Shown here: piece by piece, positions 30,801 through 40,914 of the stretch
Position numbering within the stretch: position 1 is the first letter of the stretch
Layout: every line of letters begins with the position of its first letter
Assembly (NCBI GenBank): GCA_029990175.1
Contig: JARKIP010000022.1
Location: forward strand, 21,612,001 to 21,676,000
Length of the DNA stretch: 64,000 nucleotides
Source: Petunia secreta
Lineage: Eukaryota; Streptophyta; Magnoliopsida; Solanales; Solanaceae
Direction: 5' to 3'
The notes under the pieces: generated by a model
Told to the model about the DNA's origin: nothing
Databases searched by the model: none
The model's input: the letters and a program-made list of their open reading frames with translations, nothing else
Translations under genes and position numbers: made by a program

Positions 30801-32427
30801 ACATGCCAAGTGGGTTGAATTCATTGAAAGCTTTCCCTATGTAATTCATTACAAAAAGGGAAAAGATAATGTTGTGGCCGATGCGCTATCAAGGAAATTT
30901 GCCTTAGCGACCACTCTCGCCTCTAGGCTCATGGGATTCGAAAGCATCAAGTCGATGTACGAGGACGATCCCAAGCTGAAATGTGTTCGAGACGCAATCT
31001 TGAGTGGCCGAAAGGTTGAGAAATATCAGTGGCATGATGGCTACCTCTTCAAAAATGGGAGGGTTTGTGTGCCAGTGTCATCGTGGAGAGAGCTCTTGGT
31101 TCGAGAAGCTCACTCAGGTGGACTGATGGGACACTTCGGTGTCGATAAAACTCTTGGTATCTTGACCGAGCAGTTCCATTGGCCCAAAATGCGACGAGAT
31201 GTGGAAAAGCTTTGCAACGCTTGTCTCGTTTGCAAGAAAGCAAAATCGAAGTCCAACCCTCATGGTTTGTACACCCCGTTGCCTGTGCCTGATCGACCTT
31301 GGGTTGATATATCCATGGACTTTGTCTTGGGGTTACCGAGGTCGGGGGGAGGACATGATAGCATCTTCGTTGTGGTTGACCATTTTTCAAAAATGGCTCA
31401 CTTTATTCCTTGCAAAAAGTGTGATGATGCACAGCATGTAGCTACATTGTTTGTTTCTAACGTGTTAAAATTGCATGGTGTACCTCGTACTATTGTAAGT
31501 GATCGAGACTCGAAGTTCTTGAGTCATTTTTGGAAATGTTTGTGGGGTGCCCTCGGCACCAAGCTACTATTCTCGACGTCTCACCATCCTCAGACTGATG
31601 GACAGACCGAGGTAGTTAACCGAACCTTGGGATCTTTGCTTCGGGCAATGACCAAAGGGAAGGTTCGAAACTGGGCTGATCGTTTGCCCATGATGGAGTT
31701 CGCATACAATCGAACGGTGCATAGAATGATCAACATGACCCCGTTTGAATGTGTGTATGGCTTTAATCCTTTGATTCCACTTGATTTAACCCCGTTGCCT
31801 CGAGATTCTGTACTTGATTTTGAAGGTACTCGACGAGCAGCTGCCTTGATCGAATTGCATGCAAAGGTGAAGAAGAACCTCGAGGAGGCCTATGCAAAGG
31901 TTGCCTTAAAGAAAAACAAGGGGCGTAAAAAGTTGGAATTAAAGAAGGGAGACTGGGTTTGGGTTCACTTCCGAAAGGAACGCTTCCCGAACCAAAGGAA
32001 AGGAAAGTTGGCTCCTCGAGGGGATGGTCCATTTCAAGTGTTGACCAAGATCAACAACAATGCCTACGTGATCGACCTCCCTGGTGAGTATAACGTGTCC
32101 AACACCTTTAATGTTGCTGACTTAGTTCCTTGTGTTGTAGGTCCAACTTCGGAGGACGAGGAGGGCTTGATTTCGAGGACGAAATCTTCTCAAGAAGGGG
32201 AGGATGATGCAGCCCGATCACGTGCTGATCAAGTGATCGATCCACCGAGGAGACCGATGACAAGAAGCCAAGCCAAGCTGCTGCACGATGTGCACGTTCA
32301 CTTAGCCTGGCCGAAGGAAAACAATTGCTCCGAAGCTGAGTGGCCGAGCTCAAGAATCGAAGGCATTATCTTCAGATTTGAGCCCGAAGGCAAAGTGACC
32401 GAGGACAATAAGCTCGAAGACAATTGA
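27856..32427 (+). CDS. E3 gag-pol polyprotein, main open frame
   Basis: Open in the frame of the gag start; the first ATG is 27958. Counting from that ATG: capsid 1-170; zinc knuckle CHKCKGYCHMAKEC 239-252; protease with MIIDSGS near 337-343; RT with FSKIDLRSGYHQ near 655 and YFDDILVYS near 720; RNase H with VECDASG near 865 and NVVADALSRK near 975; integrase with an HHCC zinc domain near 1045-1095 and catalytic D, D, E near 1117, 1182 and 1217. The end has no classic chromodomain: ISRTKSSQEGEDD is encoded over the purine tract, then RPMTRSQAKLL and an acidic tail encoded by the first 223 bases of the 3' LTR. Only the stop at 27853 separates this from a full polyprotein. Confidence 0.93.
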   Translation, partial: GRGRGANVERNIGREADDREDEFPEQARAVRDSNLNSVKITIPPFKGTSDPDEYLEWKLKMERIFETNEMTDERKAAHAIASFEAYASTWWESDKRHRRRNDYPVVNTWPQLMRAMDGKYLSAKYRQTQMQKLYELKQGSKSVQEYHDEFEKVRLNLDLVEDEEQAIIRFKNGLARDVSSQLRLHVYHTLEDLFDAATEAEKLVKDDKANRYRGVTTSTPLNRGKEWKSPNQTSANAVRDSKRPFERGVTVNQPREVGGKVQLNSPSASNIQCHKCKGYCHMAKECPTRKVMLLLEDGTVHEQTSDTEEEIIEETDRAEVDDDHEAAEADHPEMFLVVRRNLSCMTLEEEDNQRENLFHARCRVRGKVCSMIIDSGSCANVVSQTLVSQMGLPTMKHPHPYKLQWLNECGELRVVKQVWIKFKIGEYQDEMIFDVVPMQACHLLLGRPWQYDRTAVHNGRSNTYTVKLDGKSFVLKPLSPKQVTEDYKRMKELKEAAKAKLPMGAKLGPEEINSPTEVKGICAIMQPGEILRGNDHGQMMICLVHKGIFLNSKDDFSNDNPLPLFVQKVLQDFEDMFPEEMPGGLPPLRGIEHQIDFVPGSQIPNKPAYRCNPEDTKELQRQVIELLNKGLVRESLSPCAVPVILVPKKDGTWRMCVDCRAVNKITVKYRHPIPRLDDMLDELSGSSCFSKIDLRSGYHQIRMKPGDEWKTAFKTKFGLYEWLVMPFGLSNAPSTFMRLMNHVLKPFINKFVVVYFDDILVYSRTVDEHVDHLRQVLEKLREEKLYANFKKCAFGVDRVVFLGFVVSANGVEVDESKVEAIKDWPTPTSVSQVRSFHGLASFYRRFVRDFSTVAAPLTELVKKDNPFVWEESQERAFQELKRRLCSAPLLQIPDFGKAFEVECDASGVGIGGVLMQDSKPIAYFSEKLKGATLNYSTYDKELYALVRALAHWQHYLWPREFVIKSDHESLKHLRGQEKLNRRHAKWVEFIESFPYVIHYKKGKDNVVADALSRKFALATTLASRLMGFESIKSMYEDDPKLKCVRDAILSGRKVEKYQWHDGYLFKNGRVCVPVSSWRELLVREAHSGGLMGHFGVDKTLGILTEQFHWPKMRRDVEKLCNACLVCKKAKSKSNPHGLYTPLPVPDRPWVDISMDFVLGLPRSGGGHDSIFVVVDHFSKMAHFIPCKKCDDAQHVATLFVSNVLKLHGVPRTIVSDRDSKFLSHFWKCLWGALGTKLLFSTSHHPQTDGQTEVVNRTLGSLLRAMTKGKVRNWADRLPMMEFAYNRTVHRMINMTPFECVYGFNPLIPLDLTPLPRDSVLDFEGTRRAAALIELHAKVKKNLEEAYAKVALKKNKGRKKLELKKGDWVWVHFRKERFPNQRKGKLAPRGDGPFQVLTKINNNAYVIDLPGEYNVSNTFNVADLVPCVVGPTSEDEEGLISRTKSSQEGEDDAARSRADQVIDPPRRPMTRSQAKLLHDVHVHLAWPKENNCSEAEWPSSRIEGIIFRFEPEGKVTEDNKLEDN
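32188..32204 (+). other. E3 polypurine tract
   Basis: TCTCAAGAAGGGGAGGA immediately before the 3' LTR. It is also coding (Ser-Gln-Glu-Gly-Glu). Confidence 0.9.
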
Positions 32428-32952
32428 GCGTCCGAAGGCAGCAAGTGTGTGTTCGAGCAGACAAACGAGAACCGAAGCCAAGGCTTACCGAAGTCAAATC
32501 TGCCGAACACATTCTAACTCAGCCCTGCGTGGCTTATTTCTATTGGTCAACTGTGACCTATTTACTAGTTTACCCTTAGTATTTCCTATATAAACACTGT
32601 TCCCTTTCATTGTAACTAGCTAGTTTTTTGGATATTGAAATTGAATGAAAGTGCCGAGCACATTTCTTGTCTCCGTCGTGAGCAAACCCCGGTGAGGGCT
32701 TTTATGGACTTGTGGCTTTCGGTTAATCCGATTGAACATTCCTCTTTGATCATTCAGTTTGCAAGAGGCAATGTTCTCTTGAGGATTGTTGCATAGTTAG
32801 GGTGATTCTTGTGTCCCTTTCGATTGAGCTTTGAGACAGGTTCCTCACTGTTCTTTCGAAAGAAGCAAGTTTTGTCTTGCTTCTATCTTCTTCTTTATTT
32901 GTTCTTCTTCCGCGTTGTGCTTAGCAACCCCTTCGGGAATTGCATTGCACCA
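32205..32952 (+). repeat. E3 3' LTR
   Basis: 748 bp, apparently identical to 25458-26205 over the segments I compared. It contains the pol stop at 32425-32427. Confidence 0.95.
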
Positions 32953-32959
32953 GGGGTGG

Positions 32960-34301
32960 TGATGTTTTGCATTTTATGCCTATATTTCCTTAATATTTCC
33001 TCACGTTTTAGTACCTTATTCGCTCGTTTTATGGTTTATGAATATGGCTTTACACTAATTTCATGTCGTGTGTATGTAGGTTGTTACGCAGTGTAATTGG
33101 AGCTTTTAAGAGCATGATTGAGCAAGAAAAGATTGGATTTTGATTGAGGATTGGATCGAGCACACGAAGGCACGACACGAGCGAGCAAAGGAGCAACGGA
33201 ACAGGAAAATGGCTGGGCGCCATAACCCACGCGCCGCGCAGCCCATAGCGCGCACTGGCTGGCGCGGTTCTCCATGCGGCGCGGGCTTGTAGTGGGCTGA
33301 TTTCGACGGGTTCTGTCCAATGTCGCGCGTTCCGAGGCGCGGGGCGCCCATTATAGCGCCCCTTGTGCGCGTTTTTACGTCCTATTTCGTCTAGGCTTGG
33401 GTCTAACTTATTACTAGGTGTTTGTAAACACTATAAATACTCTTTTACTTAGTTTTTCATAGCAGTTCAGACTTTGGAGCAAATTTGAGAGTTCATAACA
33501 TCAAGAACAAGGGTTTTTCTTCCTTCCATTAATTTATTTCATCATTATTTCATTCTTACATCAATTCCTTGTGTTGTTATTATGAGTATGCGTAGCTAAA
33601 CCTATCATTCTAGGGTTAGAGTATTTCATGAAGGTTGATATTTGAAGATTGATTTCCATTAATTGAATCCCATAACGGGTTGCTTATTCTTTCTTGATTT
33701 CACTTGTGTAATTGTCAGGGCCCGATTATTACGCATTATGTATGGTTTTTAGATTGAACTCGAAAGAGGGAATTTAATTACGTAATAAGAAAGAATAGGA
33801 CTAGTTTGTGAACCCGGGCATCGAGGAACTAATTTGTGAGTAGGATAGACATATACTTGCTCGCCTAGTTTAACTAATTACAGAATTCGTTAATGCGTGC
33901 ACGTGATTCAACCCATAGACATATAGGGATTGGAGTAGCCTGCATAGACCGTGAAGAACTGAAAGGTTTTCACGGGTACATTTAATCTGTTAGTTAGTAA
34001 CCCGGGATTTAAGAAGTGGAATCAATTGGATAACTCAACTGGATTGTTCGTAACTCTGACCCTGGACCGTCTCCTTATTACTGATAACAACCAAGTTTTG
34101 CTCCATTGCTTGAATTCACTTCTACCATTTAGTTATTGTTCTTTAGTTAATAAACTCATCACTATTGGAAAAGATCCCTGAATAGTTTATATAAATTGTT
34201 TGCTAGAATTCAGTCTGAATAGTCCTCGTGGGAACGATACTCGATCTATCACTTTATTACTTGTCGACCACGTATACTTGCGTGTGCGTCTGGGAGCAAC
34301 A
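32960..34301 (+). repeat. E4 3' LTR
   Basis: 1,342 bp starting TGATGTTTTGCATTTT and ending GGGAGCAACA, with the GGGAACGATACTCG and CGACCACGTATACTTGCG features common near the ends of Athila-like LTRs. TATAAATA is at 33432-33439. A GC-rich block (33208-33360) with GGCGC palindromes lies upstream of it. The other LTR of this element is not in the window. Confidence 0.85.
33208..33360. repeat. GC-rich palindromic block in E4 LTR
   Basis: Dense GGCGCC/GCGCGC-type short palindromes, for example GAGGCGCGGGGCGCCC near 33332, inside otherwise AT-rich LTR sequence. It resembles the E5 and E6 clusters in composition and position (upstream of the TATA box), but its units are less regular. Confidence 0.6.
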
Positions 34302-36392
34302 CTAACTTCAAGAAATGTGCCTTTTGTGTTGAACGTGTAGTCTTTCTAGGATTCGTTGTCAGTGCTAATGGTGTCGAAGTCGACGAGTCAAAGGTCGAAG
34401 CCATCAAAGAATGGCCAACTCCAACCTCGGCATCACAAGTTCGTAGCTTCCATGGCTTAGCTAGTTTTTACTGAAGGTTTGTTCGTGACTTTAGCACCGT
34501 GGCAGCTCCTTTAACCGAGCTGGTTAAGAAAGACCATCCATTTGTGTGGGGAGAGTCCCAAGAGAGGGCTTTCCAAGAGTTGAAACGGAGGCTTTGCTTT
34601 GTCCCGTTGTTGCAACTCCCTGACTTCGGCAAAGCATTCGAAGTCGAGTGTGATGCATCTGGAGTTGGGATTGGAGGAGTGCTGATGCAAGAATCGAAGC
34701 CGATCGCTTACTTTAGCGAAAAGCTTAAGGGTGCAACCTTGAACTACTCTACGTATGACAAGGAGTTGTATGCCCTCGTTCGAGCACTCGCCCATTGGCA
34801 GCATTATTTATGGCCTCGAGAGTTTGTGATTAAAAGTGATCATGAATCTTTGAAGCATCTCCGAGGTCAGGAGAAACTGAACCGAAGGCATGCCAAGTAG
34901 GTCGAATTCATTGAATGCTTTCCCTATGTAATTCATTACAAGAAGGGAAAAGACAATGTTATGGCCGATGCGCTATCAAGGAAATTTGTCTTAGCGACCA
35001 CTCTCGCCTCTAGGCTCATGGGATTCGAAAGCATCAAGACGATGTACGAAGACGATCCCAAGCTGAAATGCGTTCGTGACGCAATCTTGAGTGGCCGAAG
35101 GGTTGAGAAATATCAGTGGCACGATGGCTACCTCTTCAAGAATGGGAGGGTTTGTGTGCCATTGTCATCTTGGAGAGAGCTCTTAGTTCGAGAAGCTCAC
35201 TCCGGAGGTCTGATGGGACACTTCAGTGTCGACAAAACTCTTGGTATCTTAACCAAGCAGTTCCATTGGCCCAAAATGCAACGAGATGTGGAAAAGCTTT
35301 GCAACGCTTGTTTCATTTGCAAGAAAGCTAAATCGAAGTCCAACCCTCATGGTTTGTATACCCCGTTGCATGTGCCTGATCGACCTTGGGTTGTCATATC
35401 CATGGACTTTGTGTTGGGATTACCGAGGCCGGGGGGAGGACATGATAGCATTTTTGTCGTAGTCGACCGTTTTTCAAAAATGGTTCACTTTATTCCTTGC
35501 AAAAAGTGTGATGATGCACAACATGTAGCTACCTCGTTCGTTTCTAATGTGTTGAAATTGCATGGTGTGCCTCTTACTATTGTGAGTGATCGAGACTCAA
35601 AATTCTTGAGTCATTTTTGGAAATGTTTGTGGGGTGCCCTCGGCACCAAATTACTATTCTCGACGTCTCACCATCCTCAGACTGATGGAAAGACCGAGTT
35701 AGTTAATCGAACCTTGGGATCTTTGCTTCGATCAATGACCAAAGGCAAGGTCGGAAACTGGGCTGATCGTTTGCCCATAATGGAGTTTGCATACAATCAA
35801 ACGGTGCATCGAATGATCAATATGACCCCGTTCGAATGTGTGTATGGTTTTAATCTTTTGATTCCACTTTATTTAACCCCATTGCCTTGAGATTCTATTA
35901 TTGATTTTGAAGGTACTCGGCGAGCTACTGCCTTGATCGAGTTGCATGCAAAGGTGAAGAAAAATCTCGAGGAAGCTTATGCAAAGGTTGCATTAAAAAA
36001 AACAAGGGGCGTAAAAAGTTGGAATTAAATAAGGGGATTGGGTTTGGGTTCACTTCCGAAAGGAACGCTTCCCGAACCAAAGGAAAGGAAAGTTGGCTCC
36101 TCAAGGGGATGGTCCATTTCAAGTGTTGACCAAGATCAACAACAATACTTACGTGATCGACCTCCCTAGTGAGTACAACGTGTCCAACACCTTTAATGTT
36201 GCTGACTTAGTTCCTTGTGTTATAGGTCAAACTTCGGAGGACGAGGAGGGCTCGATTTCAAGGACGAAATCTTCTCAAGAAGGGAAGGATGATGCAGCCC
36301 GAACACGTGCTGATCAAGTGTTCGATCCACCGAGGCCAATGACACGAAGCCAAGCCAAACTTCTGCACGAGGTTCATATTCACTTGGCCTAG
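34302..36392 (+). pseudogene. E2 pol remainder: RT end, RNase H, integrase
   Basis: Resumes E2 at the point equivalent to E3 position 30216. It has a stop where E3 has Arg in FYRRF (near 34471) and a stop at 34898-34900 where E3 has Trp. RNase H (34499-34900) and integrase (34961-35890, with SMDFVLGLP, VSDRDSK and HHPQTDGKTE) are otherwise readable. There is a stop near 35888 and a frameshift in an A-run near 36000. The tail at 36093-36392 ends inside the 3' LTR, as in E3. Confidence 0.9.
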
Positions 36393-37047
36393 CCAAAGGA
36401 AAGCAACTACTACGAAGCTGAGTGGCCGAGCTCAAGAACCGAAGGCTACATCTTTGCATTTGAGCCCAAGGACAAAGTGACCGAACACCAGCCCTTGGCG
36501 CCGAGCACTAAGGAACCAAACACCACAATTGAGTTCGAAGTCAAGTGAGTGCCCGATGAAAAATGTGTTCGAGCAAGCAACCAAGCACCGAAGTCAAGGC
36601 TGCCGAACAGATACATCAACTCAGCCCTGCGTGGCTTGTTCTTATTGGTCACCTGTGACCATTTACTACTTATCCTTAGCATAGCCTATAAATACTCTAT
36701 TTTCATTTCATTGCAATTCAGTTAAGTTGTATGAAAAAACATAGCAAGTGCTATTGTGAGTCTCCGATGGAGCCGAACCCCGACTTGGGCTTTTAAAGAA
36801 CTTGTGTCAATCGGTGTTATTCGTTTGAACATTTTCTTCTTGGTCATTCAATTTGCAAGAAGCGTTGTCTTTCTTGAGGATTGTTGCTTTGTATAGGTGA
36901 TTCTTGACCTTCATTCGATCGAGCTTGAGACAAGTTCCTCATTGTTCTTTCGAATCGAAGCAAGTCTTGTCTTGCTTCTATCTTTTATTTTCTTGTCGTT
37001 TTCCGTATTTCATTATGTCTAGCTTTCCCTCGGGTTTGCTTGCACCA
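36290..37047 (+). repeat. E2 3' LTR
   Basis: 758 bp, with TATAAATA at 36687-36694. It retains the 36 bp that the 5' LTR lost. The purine tract AAGAAGGGAAGGA precedes it. Confidence 0.94.
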
Positions 37048-37052
37048 GCTAT

Positions 37053-37577
37053 GCTCCAGCTCATATTTACATATTTATACTCCAGCCTTACAGTTTCATT
37101 CAGCTATGATATATTATATGCTCATGCCTTACATACTTGGTACATATCGTACTCATGCCCTTTTCTAGGGCGCTGCATTTCATGCCGCGCAGGTGCAGAT
37201 AGATCAATGCTTGGACCACGTTAGTAGGCCATCTATCAGCTATTGGAGTCACTCCACTTACTCCCGGAGTTACTTATCTTTTGGTCTGTATACTGTCAGT
37301 CATTTTGGGTATGGCGGGGTCTTGTCCCGTCCTTTGTATATTCAGTTCAGCACTCTTAGAGGCCTGTAGATATGTCCCTATGTGGTGCAGTCAGTATGTT
37401 ATGTATGTCAGCTTATGTTAGCCTTGTCAGCTTTCTGTATTGCATAATTCTTATCAGTTAGGTCTATGCTTATTCTGTTTATCAGTTATATTCATGGTTA
37501 GCAGATTATCAGCAGGATTAGTGATGATTGATACTTAGTGTCGGTATTCCGTCGCGGCCCTAGGTTGGGTCATGACA
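37053..37577 (+). repeat. E1 3' LTR, right part
   Basis: Continues E1 after the GCTAT duplication at 37048-37052 and ends GGGTCATGACA, next to the second CAAAC. It matches the last part of the 5' LTR from GTTAGCCTTGTCAG onward. Confidence 0.92.
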
Positions 37578-37925
37578 CAAACAAAGTCGCACACCTTTTG
37601 TCAAGACAAGGACTTCATTTACTCAACAAAAACCAGCACGGATATTATACCTGACCAGATTAGCAAGGAGCTCCGTCTTGATAGAGATGCTACTACTACT
37701 TTTACTTGAACTATCTCCCTTAATGTATGTAATAGTTTGATAGTTGCTGGAAATATTGGTATGCTCTCGCATGATATTTTTGACACCACTAATGTTGCTT
37801 CCAGTACTACTGTTGCTAACCAAGCTACAAACACAAATGTAAGCTCACAAGCTACTGCAAATGATAGCAGTACTACTGATGTATTTATGAAATAATCTAA
37901 TATAATCTTATGTTTACCAAAAAAA
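37578..37925 (+). mobile_element. LINE-1, 3' end
   Basis: After the CAAAC duplication the frame gives KVAHLLSRQGLH, the last RNase H helix, followed by a 3' untranslated part and TTTACCAAAAAAAG near 37910-37925, a short A-tail. This proves that 3578 and 37583 were once adjacent. Confidence 0.88.
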
Positions 37926-38158
37926 GAATTGCCAAAGTAATATAAAGCCCATTTGACATATAAAGTATTAAATTGGTCCAATAGTCGTCTAATTTTTTTT
38001 TAAAAAAACAAATCTTGGAAATGTACATTATACCCTTAATAACTTGCAAGATAATGATATTTCCAATTCAAAGGGTTAGACGTGATGGGGTCGGATCCTT
38101 GTTTCTCTCTCCACACACTTTAGCGAGCTAACACATAGTAAGCTAACATACGCACTTC

Positions 38159-39511
38159 ATGCTGAAGAAGATGAGAACTCAAGGTCGACAGTCCAGAATA
38201 GCAGCTGAAATGGTGCAAATAGTAAGTCCAAAAGCTACCCCAGCTGGTTCCAAACCAGCTCAGGGAGGGACGAAGGAGAAACTAAGAGAATGGAATAGTG
38301 TGATGCAAACGTAGGCTTCCTCTAGCTGGGTTGATGAAGTGGAGTCTGTTCAACATCAAATCAATGAACCTAAATCGCCTCAGAAGAGCTCAGTTTGGGA
38401 CAATTTCAACATAGCTAAGCTGTCAAATGTGGGATTCAAACTGGATTATGTCAAGCCAGAACTACAAGGTGAGCAAAATATTGGAATTTTAGATCTAGAA
38501 GATATTGAAATTGAAGTTCAATACTGGAGTACAATAGTTGTATGCTATGTCCTAGGGGGCTATCCCCCATTCATTGTTTTAGATGGCTATGTACTGAGAA
38601 TGTGGGCAAAACATGGCATTAATAAGGTAGTGATGTTGAAGAATGAGGTTCTACTGGTATTTGAAACACAAGAGGGGAAGGAGGCTGTTATACAAGGTGG
38701 AATATACCACTTTGATAACAAACCCTTCATAGTGAAGGCATGGTCACCAGATATAGAGTTCAATAGAGAAGAGATGTATACAGTTCCCATTTGGATTAAA
38801 CTTCCTGGATTAGATTTCAAGTATTGGAGTGTGAGTGGATTAAGTAAAATTGGGAGTTTAATTAGGAAACCACTTAAGGTCGATAGAAACACTGAGAAGA
38901 AGAATGGTCTAAATTTTGCAAGATAACTAATGGAAGTAGTGGTCAACTCAGACCTCCCTGAAACTATAATATTTAGGAATGAGAAAGGGGTCATCATAGA
39001 ACAAAAGGTGCAGTATGATTGGAAGCCTATTGTTTGTGATACTTGTAAGAAGTATGGGCATGGAAGTAAGGAGTGCAGGAAGAACCAGTTGGAGCATAAG
39101 GAGAATGGGGAAAAGAAAGAAGCTCCAAAAACTAATGCAACATTGGGGAAGCAGGGAATAGAGACAGGAACAAAGGCACCAATAATGCAGAAGACTCAAA
39201 TTATGCATAATAGGAAAGAACAAAGTGCAAGCAGCAATGTGATCCATAAAGACATTGAAGTGATGAATGTCAATGGGAAAGAGGTGAGAACTGCTAAAGA
39301 TAAACAGAAAGAAGTGGTACCAGATGGGGAAGGATGGGTAGTGTCTGCCAACAAAGATGGGAGAAACACAAGATCAGGTAGGACTACAATGCAGGGTCAT
39401 ATATCTGTGGGTAATACCTTCAATGCCTTGATAACTACTCAGGGTAATAAAGCTAAACTAGACTGTGTCAATGAGGGAGGCACCAGTATACCTCCATGTG
39501 GACATGGTTAA
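38159..39511 (+). pseudogene. LINE-2 ORF1: DUF4283-type and CCHC RNA-binding protein
   Basis: The ATG at 38159 is in frame with the longer open stretches. Stops at about 38312 and 38924 interrupt one continuous frame. The N-terminal third is basic. The middle (38500-38900) matches the DUF4283 region of plant L1 ORF1 (VLGGYPPF, IWIKLPGLDFKYWS, GSLIRKPLKVD). The zinc knuckle CDTCKKYGHGSKEC is at about 39035-39078, followed by a charged low-complexity tail. This protein normally coats the LINE RNA. Confidence 0.88.
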
Positions 39512-40914
39512 GATTATTAGCTAGAATATAAGAGGCCTAAATGGCCTCAATAAGCAGAAGGAGGTGGCACTCCTCTGCAATAAGAAGGAAGTAGGATTGA
39601 TAGGGCTGTTGGAAACAAAACTAAAGGACAAGGTGATAGAAAATGTTGTTAAAAAAATGTTACCAGGTTGGAATTTTATTCATAACCTGAAAGAGCACTA
39701 TAATGGGAGAGTGGTGGTCTGTTGGAGAGCAGATCTGTATGATGTAGTTTCAATAACTCATACAGATCAGCAAATAACATGCCAGGTGGAGTTTCTACCC
39801 ATGAAATGCAAGTTTTGGATGACCTTTGTGTATGCTCACAATACAAAAGAAGAGAGAATGGGATTGTGGAACGGCTTAAGAGCACTGAAGTCTGCCTGTG
39901 TTGGGCCTTGGGGAATATTGGGAGATTTTAATGTTATCCTCAACATAGAGGACAGAATAGGGGGCAACGCTGTGTTTGTGAATGATATTCAGGACTTTAA
40001 TGAGTGTATTAAAGAATGTGGATTAATAGAATTACCAAATAATGGAATAAGGTACTCATGGAATGACAGGCAAGGAGAAGCAAGGGTGTACTCAAAGATT
40101 GATTGGGTATTCATCAATGCTAAATGGTTAGAGGAGATGATAGAATGTACAGTTATTTACTTGCAAGAAGGGATAAGTGACCATAGACCCATTCTGATCA
40201 ACAGTTTAGAGGGTTCATATAAGGCAAGGAAGGCATTCAAGTTTTGTAATGCATGGCTGACTCACCCTTACTTCACTAAAATAGTGGAAGAAGGTTGGAA
40301 CTTACCAGTTCTAGGATGCTACATATACCAGGTTATGCAGAGGTTGAAGGGGTTGAAGCACAAACTTAAGAGATTGCATAATAAGGCATTTACTCAAGTG
40401 GTTGAGAAAGCTAATATAGCAAGAAGTCAGTTGCACCAGACACAAGAAGCATTACACACAGCACCTGAGAATACAGCACTTCAGATGGAGGAACAAGAAT
40501 TGTACAAGAAATACAGAGAAGCTGCACGTGCAGCAGAAAAGCAAGGTCACATGGATACAGTTAGGAGATGACAACACAAGATACTTCCATGCTGTACGAA
40601 AGCAAAGGAAATTGCAGCAGATGGTGACACAGGTTCATGATGAAGATGGGCAACTATGCACACAACCAACAGAAATAGCAGAGGCTTTTGTGAAGTAATA
40701 TGGCAATCTTTTAGGGAAATGCCCTAGTAATGGAAGATACACTCATCCAGGATTCATAGCTCGGGGAACAATATTAAGCATGTAAAGACAAGTGGAGCTA
40801 ATAAAGATGTACAAAGCTGAAGATGTCAAGCAAGCAATGTTCTCAATTTCATCCATAAAGAGTCCAGGACCTGATGGAATTGGGAGTGAATTCTTTAAAG
40901 CTTGATGGGGAATT
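39510..40914 (+). pseudogene. LINE-2 ORF2: endonuclease and linker
   Basis: It begins ISxNIRGLN near 39515, with one stop in that motif. It then shows LLETK (catalytic Glu), GDFN near 39920, a complete YSKIDWVF block and SDHRP near 40180, i.e. the catalytic set of an apurinic-type endonuclease. The helical linker continues to 40571. A GPDGIGSEFF block near 40869-40897 marks the start of RT, with stops at about 40698, 40785 and 40905. Confidence 0.9.

Larger units (their letters stand above)
25458..32952 (+). mobile_element. E3: young, nearly intact CRM-like Ty3 element
   Basis: 7,495 bp with two 748-bp LTRs in which I see no difference and a perfect GGGGT target duplication at 25453-25457 and 32953-32957. 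It has primer site, leader, gag-pol and purine tract. The only clear lesion in the coding frame is one stop at 27853-27855. It sits in E4, exactly at the purine tract before the E4 3' LTR. It is the youngest insertion in the nest. Confidence 0.95.
21508..34301 (+). mobile_element. E4: Athila-like gag-protease element, truncated
   Basis: Own sequence is 21508-25457 and 32958-34301. It starts abruptly inside gag at the E2 junction; its 5' LTR, leader and gag start are missing. It then shows gag, protease, about 2 kb of spacer, a purine tract and a 3' LTR (32960-34301). No RT, RNase H or integrase is present between protease and LTR, so it was probably non-autonomous before truncation. No target duplication can be checked because the left junction is deleted. 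Confidence 0.82.
17426..37047 (+). mobile_element. E2: CRM-like Ty3 element, interrupted by E4 and E3
   Basis: Bounded by LTRs 17426-18147 and 36290-37047, with a perfect GCTAT target duplication at 17421-17425 and 37048-37052 inside the E1 3' LTR. Own sequence is 17426-21507 and 34302-37047. Compared with E3, the segment equivalent to E3 29528-30215 (linker and most of RT) is missing at the E4 junction. Gag has a frameshift and several stops; pol has stops and a frameshift. CRM-like assignment is inferred from the overall sequence and a pol frame that runs into the 3' LTR without a canonical chromodomain. Confidence 0.92.
3579..37577 (+). mobile_element. E1: Tekay/Del-like Ty3 chromovirus, host of nested insertions
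   Basis: An LTR retrotransposon bounded by TGTTACACC at 3579 and GTGACA/ATGACA ends at 5122 and 37577. The five-base target duplication CAAAC lies at 3574-3578 and 37578-37582. Its own sequence is 3579-9264, 15264-17425 and 37053-37577; the rest is E5 and the E2 complex. Gag, RT, RNase H, integrase and chromodomain remnants are in Ty3 order. Tekay assignment rests on the integrase (VHPVFHVSML block) and the chromodomain ending. The protease region is missing and the ORFs are heavily broken, so this copy is old. Confidence 0.93.

Noticed and set aside
28660..32032. Minus-strand open frames inside E3 and plus-strand frames inside E6
   Set aside because: Shadows of the conserved gag-pol reading frame on the other strand.
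19356..32427. Endogenous pararetrovirus
   Set aside because: LTRs with target duplications, Ty3 domain order and integrase identify LTR retrotransposons; no movement or coat-protein region of pararetrovirus type is seen.
3579..37577. A single giant 34-kb LTR element
   Set aside because: Target duplications and paired LTRs show that the length comes from nested E5, E2, E4 and E3.
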